A DNA stretch of 64,000 bases from Arthrospira sp. PCC 9108 (GTDB lineage Bacteria > Cyanobacteriota > Cyanobacteriia > Cyanobacteriales > Microcoleaceae), in the NCBI GenBank assembly GCA_016745315.1, contig CP066886.1:4030501-4094500 (forward strand), read 5' to 3'. Shown here piece after piece: positions 37,009 through 44,810 of the stretch. Made by a program: the position numbers and the translations under genes. The notes under the pieces were generated by a model. That model did no database searches. It was given only the letters and a program-made list of their open reading frames with translations, and was not told the origin of the DNA. Numbering within the stretch: the stretch's first letter is position 1; each line of letters starts with the position of its first letter.

Positions 37009-37204
37009 TGATTAATTGGGGCGACAGAGGACGCGGTAAGATGATGTTTTCATAAAAGCGATCGCTTTCATCCCAATAGCCAGATATTTGATAATCACAT
37101 AATGCCAAATGCTCCAAAACTAGAGCATTAGCATCAAGACCATTGATGACTTCCGATAAATTTTGCCAAACGGGATGATTGTTTAAAGTAATCATAGCCC
37201 CCAT
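36791..37204 (-). CDS. Small CHAT-operon protein with repeat-derived C-terminus
   Basis: The first 65 residues (MGAMITLNNHPVWQNL, ANALVLEHLALCDY, ISGYWDESDRFYE) look like a genuine small protein of unknown family. From about residue 66 the frame enters the hairpin repeat array. The rest (VVGWVKRQRNPTN twice, with HPTYKI) is encoded by repeat units until a stop at 36791. So an original stop has been lost or replaced by repeat insertion. The ATG at 37204 overlaps the upstream stop by one base (TGATG), indicating coupling to the 114-residue gene. Whether the extended protein is stable is unknown. Confidence 0.6.
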   Translation of the reverse strand: MGAMITLNNHPVWQNLSEVINGLDANALVLEHLALCDYQISGYWDESDRFYENIILPRPLSPQLISRVVGWVKRQRNPTNPAKMLGYISFHPTYKILQNPNSGVVGWVKRQRNPTNSGKMLGYISFHPTYKISTQES

Positions 37205-37548
37205 CAAGATTGATTCTCTTTTTTACCCATTATCGGAGCGCGGTTTCGCAGAATTTCCGTAATTTTCGGATAGATATTTTTATAAGCCGTGTCCCCTATG
37301 TTGGGGGAATCATTATCAGAACCACTTAGCTTGCGGGTACTGGCTGCATCCACGGCATCAGTTATCGCCTCATAATCTGACAACCAATCTTCCAAACAAT
37401 CGGCTATTTCTTCATCAGATGCAGTTTCCAACTCAGCCAATTGCTTTTGCAAGTCTCCTAAACTGTCCGAGACTTCTGGATTGTTAAACAGTTCTGAGTT
37501 GTTTTCCCAAACCGATAGAAAAGCGCTGATAATGTCTTCTGGGTTCAT
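37204..37548 (-). CDS. Acidic small protein of the CHAT operon
   Basis: The 114-residue protein has a strongly acidic, helical first two thirds (LAELETASDEEIADCLEDWL) and a basic end (RNRAPIMGKKENQ). No family is certain. It follows the TPR-CHAT gene by 55 bases and is coupled to the next gene, so it belongs to the same operon. It may be an inhibitor, adaptor or substrate of the CHAT protein, but nothing in the sequence decides which. Confidence 0.65.
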   Translation of the reverse strand: MNPEDIISAFLSVWENNSELFNNPEVSDSLGDLQKQLAELETASDEEIADCLEDWLSDYEAITDAVDAASTRKLSGSDNDSPNIGDTAYKNIYPKITEILRNRAPIMGKKENQS

Positions 37549-37603
37549 AATTATCCTAATCTGGCTTAACGACTAAAATACAGAGGAGGGCAGTCTCAAG
37601 ATT

Positions 37604-40600
37604 TTACGCGCCAATAGCGCAAAATGCCGCCCAGTAGTAAGGAGACTCAAACCGTTTAGCATCCAGTTTCTTTTTCCAAGAGCCAAAAGCGAGTCGTTTT
37701 TGCATTTGCTTCCGCCGTTCCTCACTAATCACCGCACAGCTATCCACCCAGTCTAACAAATCCTGCACCGTGGCTTCTCTCAGCCAGGTCTGAGTCTGCC
37801 GCAACGCCAAAACCACCGACAGGTCAGGCTGTTGCTGGAGCGTTTGATAAAACTGAATCATGAAAATCGCCGTGGAGATATCCGCTACGGCCCAAAGAGT
37901 ACTGACGACATTGGGAGAACCCGCCAAAATGAAGCCACTGGGTAAACCGATATATTCATCACTGGTGGAGGTGATGTCAGTGATACCCGTTTCGCAGGCG
38001 GAGAGGGTGACGAGACGGCAATTGGTCAGGTCAAGGCGGAGGATATCCTCTAAGGTGAGACATTTTTTTAAATCCAGAAGTTTGTTGTCTTTGAGGGGGA
38101 GATAGCGGCTGGGGTCATCGGTGGGCGGCGGGGGTGTAAATTCGCTTTTAGCCAAGATGAGGGCGGATTTGAGGGCATCTTCAAAGTTAAAGTAGCCATG
38201 ACAGGAGAAGTGGATACAGTGGTCGTTTTTTAGGGTTTCGGCATCAATGGCGGCTTTTTCCGCTTGGTCATGTTTGAGGACTTGGTGGGGGTTAAAGAGG
38301 GATTGGATAGCTTCGACTTCCATATCGGTGAACTGGAGGTCTTGGGTGGGGTTTTGGATGGCGAAGAGGCGGTTAAAGTTGGGGCGTGAGCGGTTTTGGG
38401 CTTGTTGCAGGACTTGGCAGTTAGGGGCATACCCCACGCCTTTGGGGAAGAGGTCTTGTAGGAATTTGCCCTCACCGTCTTCTGTAGCAACGGGTAAGGC
38501 GTGGAGGGGGAACAGGTGCAGGGCGAGGTGAGGAATGAGGATGAGTTTTTGGCAGTTGGGGAGTTGTTGCCGTAGGTTAGTCAGGATTTCATCCAGGTGG
38601 AGGATTTGGGCGAGGGTTTCTAGGCGTTGGGGGAGGCTGTCTCGCCATTGGCTGTTGTTGTCATAGTCGTCGATATAGGCAACTGTCCAGTCGATGAGGT
38701 TTTGTCGGTCTTCCTCGGAAGATATCCAGAGGTTAAGGGTTTGGTTAGTCAGGGTGAAGGTGAGGAATTTTTCATCCAGGATATACCATTCTAAGATGAC
38801 GGTTTCATCATCCAGGAGAGATTGAATATCCGAGAATTTTAAGGGTTTATAGGGATAGTTTGCCTGGAATTCTTCCCGCAGTTGACTGATATGGGTATAG
38901 TTCGGGTTGGGGTCTTGTTTGAGGCGGCGGTCTTCTTCAGAAATCGCTTGACGGAGTTGTTGCAAGCGTTGGCGAACTTCAGAGGAAATTTCTCCGCCTG
39001 GGTATGCGTCACGGGTGGCGATCAGTTCGGTGAGGTTGCGGGCTTTACTGCGGTCTACATATTCAATGGCATCGGTGTATTTGCCCAATTCTAGGCAGAC
39101 TTCCACCATACCGCGATAGAGTCTAACCCATTCCTCATTCAACTTCCGTTTAGCTTCATCCCCAGAGATAATCTCCCCTCGTAGGTATTCCACCGTATCT
39201 AGTGCTTGGTCAAAGGTGTTGTAAGCATTTTCGAGAGCCTTTTGTTTCTTTTTGGGGTCGTGGGTGTAGTGTTGAGATTGCTTTTGGTAGGCAAGACCGA
39301 AATTAAATAAGGTTTCAATATGGTCTTGGGGAAAAGCCTCACGAGTTCTGACTTCTAAAGCGAGTCGATAGGCTGCGATCACCTGTTCTAGATTATTAGT
39401 CCGTTCCCCTTTGATGCGGTCTAGGTAGGCAGCACCCAGATTATTTTGAGTTCTTGCCCATTCGTAGGGAAAAGCCTCACGGGTATAAATGGTTAAGGCG
39501 AGTTTGCAGGCTACGATCGCCTGTTCTAGATTATCAGCCCGTTCCCCTTTGACACGGTATAAGTAGGCAGCACCCAGATTATTTTGAGTCATAGCCCAAT
39601 CATAGGGAAAAGCCTCACGGGTATAAACTTCTAAGGCGAGTTGATAGGTAGTGATCGCCTCTTCTAGATTATCCGCCCGTTCCCCTTTGATGCGGTTACA
39701 GTAAGCATTACCCAGATTATTTTGAGCCATTGCCCAATCTTTGGGAAAAGCCTCACGGGTTGATACTTCTAAGGCGACTTCTAAGGCAGCGATCGCCCTT
39801 TCCAGGTTATCCGCCCGTTCCCCTTTGATGCGGTTACAGTAAGCATTACCCAGATTATTTTGAGTCTCTGCCCAATCTTTGGGAAAAGCCTCACGGGTTG
39901 ATACTTCTAAGGCGAGTTCTAAAGCGGTGATCGCCTTTTCCAGGTTATCAGCCCGTTCCCCTTTAATGCGATCTGAGTAGGCAGTACCCAGATTATTTTG
40001 AGTTGCTGCCCAATCTTCCGGAAAAGCCTCACGGGTATAAACTTCTAAGGTGAGTTGATAAGTAGCGATCGTCTTTTCCAGATTATCAGCCCGCTCCCCT
40101 TTGATGCGGTTAAGGTAGGCATTACCCAGATTATTTTGAGTTGCTGCCCAATCTTCCGGAAAAGCCTCACGGGTTCTAACTTCTAAGGCGAGTTGATAGC
40201 CAGCGATCGCCTGTTCCAAATTATCAGCCCGTTCCCCTTTGATGTGGTTAAGGTAGGCATTACCCAGATTATTTTGAGTTCTGGCCCAATCTTTGGGAAA
40301 AGCCTCACGGGTTCTAACTTCTAAGGCGAGTTGATAGGCAGTGATCGCCTGATCGAGGTTATCAGCCCGTTCCCCTTTGATGCGGTATAAGTATGCACTA
40401 CCCAGATTGTGTTGAGTCATTGCCCATTGTTCGGGAAAAGCCTCATGGGAATAAACTTCTAAGGCGAGTTGATAGGTAGCAATTGCCTTTTCCAGGTTAT
40501 CAGCCCGTTCCCCTTTGATGCGGTTACTGTAGGCAGCACCCAGATTATTTTGAGTACCTGCCCAATCTTCGGGAAAAGTCTCACGGGAATAAACTTCTAA

Positions 40601-41551
40601 GGCGAGTTGATAGGTAGCAACTGCCTTTTCCAGGTTATCAGCCCGTTCCCCTTTGATGCGATTATTGTAGGCAGCACCCAGATTATTTTGAGTCCTTGCC
40701 CATTCGTAGGGAAAAGCCTCACGGGTATAAACTTCTAAGGCGAGTTGATAGGTAGCAACTGCCTTTTCCAGGTTATCAGCCCGTTCCCCTTTGATGCGAT
40801 TATTGTAGGCATTACCCAGATTATTTTGAGTCATTGCCCAATCTTCTGGAAAAGCCTCACGGGAATAAACTTCTAAGGCGAGTTCTAAAGCAGCGATCGC
40901 CCTTTCCAGGTTATCAGCCCGTTCCCCTTTGATGCGGTTATGGTAGGCATTACCCAGATTATTTTGAATCGTTGCCCATTGTTCGGGAAAAGCCTCATAG
41001 GAATAAACTTCTAAGGCGAGTTCTAATGCAGCAATGGCGATTTCCAGGTTATCTGCCCGACGACCTAGGGGTAATTGTGCAATTAAATTGGCAAAATTGC
41101 CAATAACAGCGGCAATGTCGGCGGCTTGTTTGACGTTAACTTGAGAAAATTTACCCCTTGCCCAAACTGTTAATATCTGGGCTAAGTTTAAGTCTAGTTT
41201 ATCTAAGTTCTGCCTGAAGAGAGGGTAAACCACTGCTGGATTACCGTTGCTATAGAATATAGCTTGCAGCACTTCCGTCAAAAACTGTGAATACTCCTTC
41301 GGATTGGCTTTCCTCTGGGTTTTCCCCCGTCCTAAAAACGCCCCCACCTCCTGCGCCACATTTCGCAAAAACTGCGCCTGATTCTCCTCTCCCTCCTCCT
41401 GCAACTGTTCCGCTACCTGTTCGCACACCTGCACAAACCCCTCATCCACCAACTCCCGATGACGGTTGAGGACATCACTTTCCTCCCCACTGGGACATTC
41501 CAGGAGTTCTTGAATCAGGGAGAGATAAGCCTGCGATCGTTGTTCATCCAT
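37604..41551 (-). CDS. TPR-CHAT protein (caspase-like peptidase with 13 TPR-type repeats)
   Basis: This is a 1315-residue soluble protein. Residues 1-165 are a helical N-terminal domain (MDEQRSQAYLSLIQELLE). Residues 166-763 are thirteen tandem 46-residue TPR-like repeats, each of the form ADNLEKAIATYQLAL then EAFPEDWA then TQNNLGNAY and RIKGER. A helical linker follows, then the CHAT domain from about 900 to the end. The caspase-like dyad is intact: histidine in FSCHGYF (about residue 1118) and cysteine in LSACETG (about 1186). Known TPR-CHAT proteases are triggered by binding partners and cleave a co-encoded effector. It heads the operon ending at 34835. The substrate is not known. Confidence 0.9.
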   Translation of the reverse strand: MDEQRSQAYLSLIQELLECPSGEESDVLNRHRELVDEGFVQVCEQVAEQLQEEGEENQAQFLRNVAQEVGAFLGRGKTQRKANPKEYSQFLTEVLQAIFYSNGNPAVVYPLFRQNLDKLDLNLAQILTVWARGKFSQVNVKQAADIAAVIGNFANLIAQLPLGRRADNLEIAIAALELALEVYSYEAFPEQWATIQNNLGNAYHNRIKGERADNLERAIAALELALEVYSREAFPEDWAMTQNNLGNAYNNRIKGERADNLEKAVATYQLALEVYTREAFPYEWARTQNNLGAAYNNRIKGERADNLEKAVATYQLALEVYSRETFPEDWAGTQNNLGAAYSNRIKGERADNLEKAIATYQLALEVYSHEAFPEQWAMTQHNLGSAYLYRIKGERADNLDQAITAYQLALEVRTREAFPKDWARTQNNLGNAYLNHIKGERADNLEQAIAGYQLALEVRTREAFPEDWAATQNNLGNAYLNRIKGERADNLEKTIATYQLTLEVYTREAFPEDWAATQNNLGTAYSDRIKGERADNLEKAITALELALEVSTREAFPKDWAETQNNLGNAYCNRIKGERADNLERAIAALEVALEVSTREAFPKDWAMAQNNLGNAYCNRIKGERADNLEEAITTYQLALEVYTREAFPYDWAMTQNNLGAAYLYRVKGERADNLEQAIVACKLALTIYTREAFPYEWARTQNNLGAAYLDRIKGERTNNLEQVIAAYRLALEVRTREAFPQDHIETLFNFGLAYQKQSQHYTHDPKKKQKALENAYNTFDQALDTVEYLRGEIISGDEAKRKLNEEWVRLYRGMVEVCLELGKYTDAIEYVDRSKARNLTELIATRDAYPGGEISSEVRQRLQQLRQAISEEDRRLKQDPNPNYTHISQLREEFQANYPYKPLKFSDIQSLLDDETVILEWYILDEKFLTFTLTNQTLNLWISSEEDRQNLIDWTVAYIDDYDNNSQWRDSLPQRLETLAQILHLDEILTNLRQQLPNCQKLILIPHLALHLFPLHALPVATEDGEGKFLQDLFPKGVGYAPNCQVLQQAQNRSRPNFNRLFAIQNPTQDLQFTDMEVEAIQSLFNPHQVLKHDQAEKAAIDAETLKNDHCIHFSCHGYFNFEDALKSALILAKSEFTPPPPTDDPSRYLPLKDNKLLDLKKCLTLEDILRLDLTNCRLVTLSACETGITDITSTSDEYIGLPSGFILAGSPNVVSTLWAVADISTAIFMIQFYQTLQQQPDLSVVLALRQTQTWLREATVQDLLDWVDSCAVISEERRKQMQKRLAFGSWKKKLDAKRFESPYYWAAFCAIGA
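39262..41056 (-). repeat. Thirteen 138-base coding repeats (TPR array)
   Basis: Each repeat encodes one 46-residue TPR-like unit, and long stretches of DNA are identical between units (for example TTATCAGCCCGTTCCCCTTT on the plus strand in most of them). Variation clusters in a few codons of each unit. Nearly uniform repeats imply recent duplication or gene conversion, so copy number may vary between strains. The last unit (TNNLEQVIAAY) is the most diverged. Confidence 0.88.
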
Positions 41552-41680
41552 AGCCGCGCACCGGGTAGGGGATAGACCCCGATTTTACCCCATTCCCAAA
41601 CCTCAGAAACCGGGTTTCTTTGTTAAATCTTTGTGAAGGAATCGAGATGCGGCTAGAAAGCCCGTTTCGTTTCCGGCGGT
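41552..41680. repeat. Palindromic element upstream of the TPR-CHAT gene (copy 1)
   Basis: The element reads CCGGGTAGGGGATAG, CCCCGATTTTACCCCATTCC, AGAAACCGGGTTTCTT, TGTTAAATCTTTGTGAAGG, then a second palindrome (here degenerate, GAAAGCCCGTTTC). Other copies are near 43028-43137, 43916-44027, 44938-45045, 45960-46073 and 46815-46930. In every minus-strand reading it lies directly upstream of a TPR-CHAT start or a remnant of one, except the last. Confidence 0.8.
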
Positions 41681-41730
41681 TACAGTCCCTTAAAATAGAT
41701 TCAATCCATTGGATTTGAGAAGCCGTAGAA

Positions 41731-41973
41731 TCAAGGGTTAATGTTAGCCATAGATAAACTCACCGTTTCACTCGTTGAGATGGGTTCAGGAATCGGTTGA
41801 CCATTCATTTGTAAATCTTCAAGATGAAATCGGATCGCCTCTTGAATCAATTGCAAGGCTTCTTCTTTCGTTTCTCCAACTGCAACACATCCAGGCAAGT
41901 CCGGCACATAAACCCCGTAGCTAGAGGTTCCTTTTTCGAGGATAATCGTGTAGTGTAATTGTTGATTATTCAT
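41731..41973 (-). CDS. hicB: HicB-family antitoxin
   Basis: The 80-residue protein has the HicB-type partial RNase-H-like fold: LHYTIILEKGTSSYGVYVPDLPGCVAVGET in short order, then EALQLIQEAIRFHLEDL. It normally binds and neutralises the HicA mRNA interferase and represses the operon. AAAGGAG lies 6 bases before the ATG. The gene is intact, while the upstream hicA is broken by a stop codon, so this is a solitary antitoxin. Confidence 0.85.
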   Translation of the reverse strand: MNNQQLHYTIILEKGTSSYGVYVPDLPGCVAVGETKEEALQLIQEAIRFHLEDLQMNGQPIPEPISTSETVSLSMANINP

Positions 41974-41985
41974 GGTTAGACTCCT

Positions 41986-42171
41986 TTACTTTAATCCGGC
42001 TTGCTTGAAGACGCTGTTTAAGGTTCCGGGGGGCATATCAACGTTTAATTGTCCCGAAACGGTAACTGTACCGGGCTTAGTGGCATGATGAAATTGTCGA
42101 TGACTCCCCCGTGTCCGGACTTAGTACCATCCATCATTCTCTAGGATTTTGATGATATCTCTTACTTTCAT
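41986..42171 (-). pseudogene. hicA: hicA toxin gene with in-frame stop at codon 17
   Basis: Translating the 62 codons from the ATG at 42171 gives MKVRDIIKILENDGWY, a TAA stop (42121-42123), then VRTRGSHRQFHHATKPG and the HicA ending VDMPPGTLNSVFKQAGLK. The catalytic histidine of GSHRQF is present downstream of the stop, so the rest is not decayed. A single base (TAA for probable TTA or similar) separates it from a working toxin. It is too short for many ORF finders once split. It sits 12 bases upstream of hicB. Confidence 0.85.
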
Positions 42172-42174
42172 TAT

Positions 42175-42285
42175 TTAGGATTTCCCCTCCAGATGACCGT
42201 TAAGGATTTGCGGTTCCTCCCCACCCGTACATTCCAGGAGTTCTTGAATCAGGGAGAGATAGGCGGCGATGCGTTGTTCGTTCAT
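42175..42285 (-). pseudogene. Truncated copy of the TPR-CHAT gene start
   Basis: From ATG 42285 the frame reads MNEQRIAAYLSLIQELLECT then GGEEPQILNGHLEGKS and stops at TAA. Compare MDEQRSQAYLSLIQELLECP in the full gene at 41551. So about 35 codons of the TPR-CHAT 5' end are present, then sequence is lost. The stop comes 3 bases before the hicA ATG, making it look like a leader ORF of hicAB. Confidence 0.8.
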
Positions 42286-42374
42286 GGCTAGGGATAGAGT
42301 AGGGGGATAGTGGGTATTGTAACTGATGCCTGGAAGCGGAACACAAAAGACACTGAGGGGTTTTGTGTTCACCT

Positions 42375-42764
42375 CTAGTCCCAAATCCTCTGGATTGGAT
42401 AAGCATTGAAAGCCATATCTTTGCTTAAAATCGGGATATTTTCTTGCATGGATTGGGCGATTAAAAGTCTGTCAAATGGGTCTTTATGGTAAAATGGAAG
42501 TGATGACAATATCCTTAAATGGTTGAGTTGAATTGGCAACAATTCAAAATCATCTAATCTGATTTTCTCCTCTATGTAATCTGACGCAGTTTTTTCCAGG
42601 GTTAACTTATTCTGACTCTGTTTGATGGACATCTCCCAAACCGTAGCAACACTAATTAGCTTATGATTATGACCGTCTTCGACCAAATCACGCACCTTGT
42701 CGCTCAACCGAGAATTTCCCATAAAAAACCACAGGATGGTATGAGTATCAAGGAGTAACCGCAT
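42375..42764 (-). CDS. PIN-domain toxin (VapC-type)
   Basis: The 129-residue PIN ribonuclease has acidic residues in LLLDTHTILWF, the E in VATVWEMSIK, DPFDRLLIAQ and the last acidic site in LSKDMAF. This is the PIN subgroup with the HKDPFDR motif, usually paired with Phd/YefM or VapB antitoxins. Such toxins cut tRNA or rRNA. Its ATG overlaps the antitoxin stop (TAATG), so the pair is coupled. Confidence 0.87.
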   Translation of the reverse strand: MRLLLDTHTILWFFMGNSRLSDKVRDLVEDGHNHKLISVATVWEMSIKQSQNKLTLEKTASDYIEEKIRLDDFELLPIQLNHLRILSSLPFYHKDPFDRLLIAQSMQENIPILSKDMAFNAYPIQRIWD

Positions 42765-42991
42765 TAAATATAGTCCTGAAAATCATCCAATGGTTCATCA
42801 AAATCATCCCTGAGAGCAATCCGGTCTTTATCGCACCCAAATAAAGGGGGGCGCGGCTGAGGCGATAAAACTGGAGTGATTTTAATGGTTTGCTGATTAT
42901 TTTTACTAATGATAATTTCTTCTCCGGCAAAAGCCATTTCTATCAGTTCCATAATTTGCGGTAAGGCTTGGTTAATATCAATAATTTTCAT
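42764..42991 (-). CDS. Antitoxin partner of the PIN toxin (Phd/YefM-like)
   Basis: The 75-residue protein has MKIIDINQALPQIMELIEMA and GEEIIISKNNQQTIKITPV, the pattern of Phd/YefM-type antitoxins with an N-terminal DNA-binding fold. The toxin-binding tail (DDFDEPLDDFQDYI) is acidic. GAGGAAGG precedes the ATG. It probably represses its own operon. Confidence 0.82.
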   Translation of the reverse strand: MKIIDINQALPQIMELIEMAFAGEEIIISKNNQQTIKITPVLSPQPRPPLFGCDKDRIALRDDFDEPLDDFQDYI

Positions 42992-43027
42992 CGCTTATCC
43001 TTCCTCGTTTATCTATAACCTAGCACC

Positions 43028-43137
43028 CGGTAGGGGACTATGACCCCGATTTTACCCGATTCCCAAACCTCAGAAATCGGGTTTCTTGCTTAAATCTTTG
43101 TGAAAGAATCGCGATGCTGCTAGAAGCCCGGTTTCTT
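43028..43137. repeat. Palindromic element, copy 2
   Basis: It has the same order as copy 1: CCGGTAGGGGAC, CCCCGATTTTACCCGATTCC, AGAAATCGGGTTTCTT, AAATCTTTGTGAA, then GAAGCCCGGTTTCTTT. It lies between the minus-strand PIN pair and the plus-strand PIN pair with no TPR-CHAT remnant attached. Confidence 0.8.
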
Positions 43138-43200
43138 TCCTGACCAGATGAGTTATAATCATCCAACAGACTCCAATCATCTGAAAACTCAACCCTGACC

Positions 43201-43413
43201 ATGAACCGGCAACCTACTGAAAATCAACCCCAGGCGATCGAAGCACGAGTCACCAGCTTGGAAATCGAACTCACTCAAATTAAACAAGTCTTAGCCACCG
43301 TCACCTCCCCACAACAGCCCTGGTGGGAACGCATTGCTGGAAGTCACGCCAATGACTCCACCTTTGAATCGGTGATTCAACTCGGACAAGAATGGCGCAA
43401 AACTGCCGAATAA
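43201..43413 (+). CDS. Small antitoxin-like protein preceding a PIN toxin
   Basis: The 70-residue, mostly helical protein has a coiled-coil-like ARVTSLEIELTQIKQVLA, then the sequence PWWERIAGSHANDSTFESVIQLG. That last stretch (W-x-x-I-x-G-x-F-ND-x-F-like) is typical of antitoxins found ahead of PIN toxins in cyanobacteria. The toxin gene starts 15 bases after its stop. It is assigned as antitoxin by position and pattern. Confidence 0.75.
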   Translation: MNRQPTENQPQAIEARVTSLEIELTQIKQVLATVTSPQQPWWERIAGSHANDSTFESVIQLGQEWRKTAE

Positions 43414-43428
43414 AGTCAGCAAAATCCG

Positions 43429-43875
43429 ATGTATATTCTCGATACTGATCATCTGAGTCTCATTCAACGCAATGGTGAACCCGGTCAACGGATTTTGGCA
43501 AAAATAGCAACCGTTGAGAAGATTCAAATTGCCGTCACCGTCATCACTTATGAAGAACAAATCAGAGGAAGACTCAATTTTCTGTCCCAAGCGAAAACAG
43601 TTGAGCAACAAATCATCGCTTATGAAGGACTGCAAAAAACGGCAAAGGACTATTGTTTTATCCCCATTTTACCCTTCGATTATCCTGCCGCAGTCGAGCA
43701 TCAACGCCTCCGCAAAACCTACCCTCGTTTAGGCAATATGGACTTGAAAATTGCTGCCATTTCTCTGGTTCAAAATGCCACCCTCCTCACGTGCAACGAG
43801 TCTGATTTTGGCATTATCCAAGAACTCTCCATCGAAAACTGGTCAATCAACGGTTCTGGCATCAGGGATAAATAA
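43429..43875 (+). CDS. PIN-domain toxin
   Basis: The 148-residue PIN protein starts MYILDTDHLSLIQ with the first acidic site. It has E in VITYEEQIRGR, NMDLKIAAISL and the last acidic site in CNESDFG, all four metal-site groups. The final residues (GIRDK) are read from DNA that belongs to a TPR-CHAT start remnant on the other strand, so the original C-terminus seems to have been altered by the junction. Confidence 0.85.
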   Translation: MYILDTDHLSLIQRNGEPGQRILAKIATVEKIQIAVTVITYEEQIRGRLNFLSQAKTVEQQIIAYEGLQKTAKDYCFIPILPFDYPAAVEHQRLRKTYPRLGNMDLKIAAISLVQNATLLTCNESDFGIIQELSIENWSINGSGIRDK

Positions 43876-43903
43876 GCCTGCACTCTTTGTTCATCCCTAA
43901 CCT
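43866..43903 (-). pseudogene. Short remnant of the TPR-CHAT gene start
   Basis: On the minus strand the frame reads ATGAACAAAGAGTGCAGGCT and ends after ten codons (MNKECRLIYP). The surrounding bases match the 5' end of the TPR-CHAT gene (ATCAGGGA, GCCTGC, TTGTTCATCC) with a deletion. It overlaps the 3' end of the PIN gene and is followed upstream by palindromic element copy 3. Confidence 0.6.
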
Positions 43904-43909
43904 AGCACC

Positions 43910-44027
43910 GGGTAGGGGATAGCATTCCGATTTTACCACATTCCAGAGACTCAGAAACCCGGTTTCTTTGTTAAATTTTTGTGAAGCAACAGCAGATGCT
44001 GCCAGAAACCCGGTTTCTTTGACCCCC
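43910..44027. repeat. Palindromic element, copy 3
   Basis: It reads ACCGGGTAGGGGATAGC, CCGATTTTACCACATTCC, AGAAACCCGGTTTCTTT, GTTAAATTTTTGTGAAG, then CCAGAAACCCGGTTTCTTT. Both palindromes are intact. It sits between the PIN pair and xisHI. Confidence 0.8.
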
Positions 44028-44043
44028 GGTTGCTTCCCACTGA

Positions 44044-44379
44044 CTAACTCACCCCCAAACCTGTATATTTTCGCAAATCAGGCGGTTGTAGTCCCAAAAT
44101 AATATCTTCCCTCTCCACACCCTGACTTAACAACTCATCGGTCAAGGAACAGTCCGTTTGATTGCGCTGAATCCAGATTTTTCCGGAACGAATTTCCAGA
44201 TGAATCAAGCAATTATAAATCCTCCGGGTTTCATTCCATCCTAAATCAACCACCAAATAGCGATCGGCTTTGACATCGAAAACCGTTTCTGATTCAATCT
44301 CTCCCCCCAACGGAGAACCCGTCGAATATTCCGTCAAGAGTTCCTGAATAATCTCTCTATACTTAGCTACTCTATCCAT
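44044..44379 (-). CDS. xisI: XisI-family protein
   Basis: The 111-residue protein resembles XisI, named for the fdxN-element excision controlling factors of heterocyst-forming cyanobacteria. It has MDRVAKYREIIQELL, the V-D-x-x-x-D-R-Y-L-V-V-D-L-G-W segment and the ending DIILGLQPPDLRKYTG. Many copies occur in cyanobacteria with no fdxN element, so excision is not implied here. It overlaps xisH by 13 bases and the two products are expected to act together. Confidence 0.88.
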   Translation of the reverse strand: MDRVAKYREIIQELLTEYSTGSPLGGEIESETVFDVKADRYLVVDLGWNETRRIYNCLIHLEIRSGKIWIQRNQTDCSLTDELLSQGVEREDIILGLQPPDLRKYTGLGVS

Positions 44380-44783
44380 TGCAAAATCACCTCATCGTTC
44401 GGTTCATAAGTTATCAATTTTATATGATAAGTTTGGATGGAAAGTTGCGGCAATTGTCGATAAAAAAATGATTGATACGCAGTTATGGGTATGGCCAAAT
44501 AAAGAGTTCGCTCCGGCTCAAGTCTTTGGAGAACTAAACGGTAATTTAAGAACTGACCCAATGCCAAATGAAAGTCTAACATAGCGGAGTCATTCAAAAA
44601 ACTCTTGATTTCCACTGCTATTTTCTCTCCGGTTCGCTGCGCCCCTAAGAGTTGCTGCGCCCCTAAATCAATCTCTACACGGTCATCCGGTCCTAACTCT
44701 AAACGTAAGGGATCGTGGGTAATCTGCCATTCTTGTTTTTCTAAACCCCGTCTGACAGCATAGTGGAATTTATCTCTAGCCAT
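44367..44783 (-). CDS. xisH: XisH-family protein
   Basis: The 138-residue protein starts MARDKFHYAVRRGLEK. It has LELG...VEIDLGAQQLLGAQ and IAVEIKSFL, a D...E-x-K arrangement like PD-(D/E)XK nucleases, then ALGQFLNYR and LAIPITAYQSFF. It is always paired with XisI. The ATG at 44783 is preferred over the start three codons earlier. A leader-like TPR-CHAT remnant ends 27 bases upstream. Confidence 0.88.
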   Translation of the reverse strand: MARDKFHYAVRRGLEKQEWQITHDPLRLELGPDDRVEIDLGAQQLLGAQRTGEKIAVEIKSFLNDSAMLDFHLALGQFLNYRLVLQRLEPERTLYLAIPITAYQSFFYRQLPQLSIQTYHIKLITYEPNDEVILQWIE

Positions 44784-44810
44784 TGTATCCACCCTAACAC
44801 TTTTCAGCGC

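Noticed and set aside
44044..44783. fdxN-type developmental excision element
   Set aside because: xisH and xisI are present, but no xisF-type recombinase, fdxN gene or att repeats are seen; these genes are widespread outside such elements.
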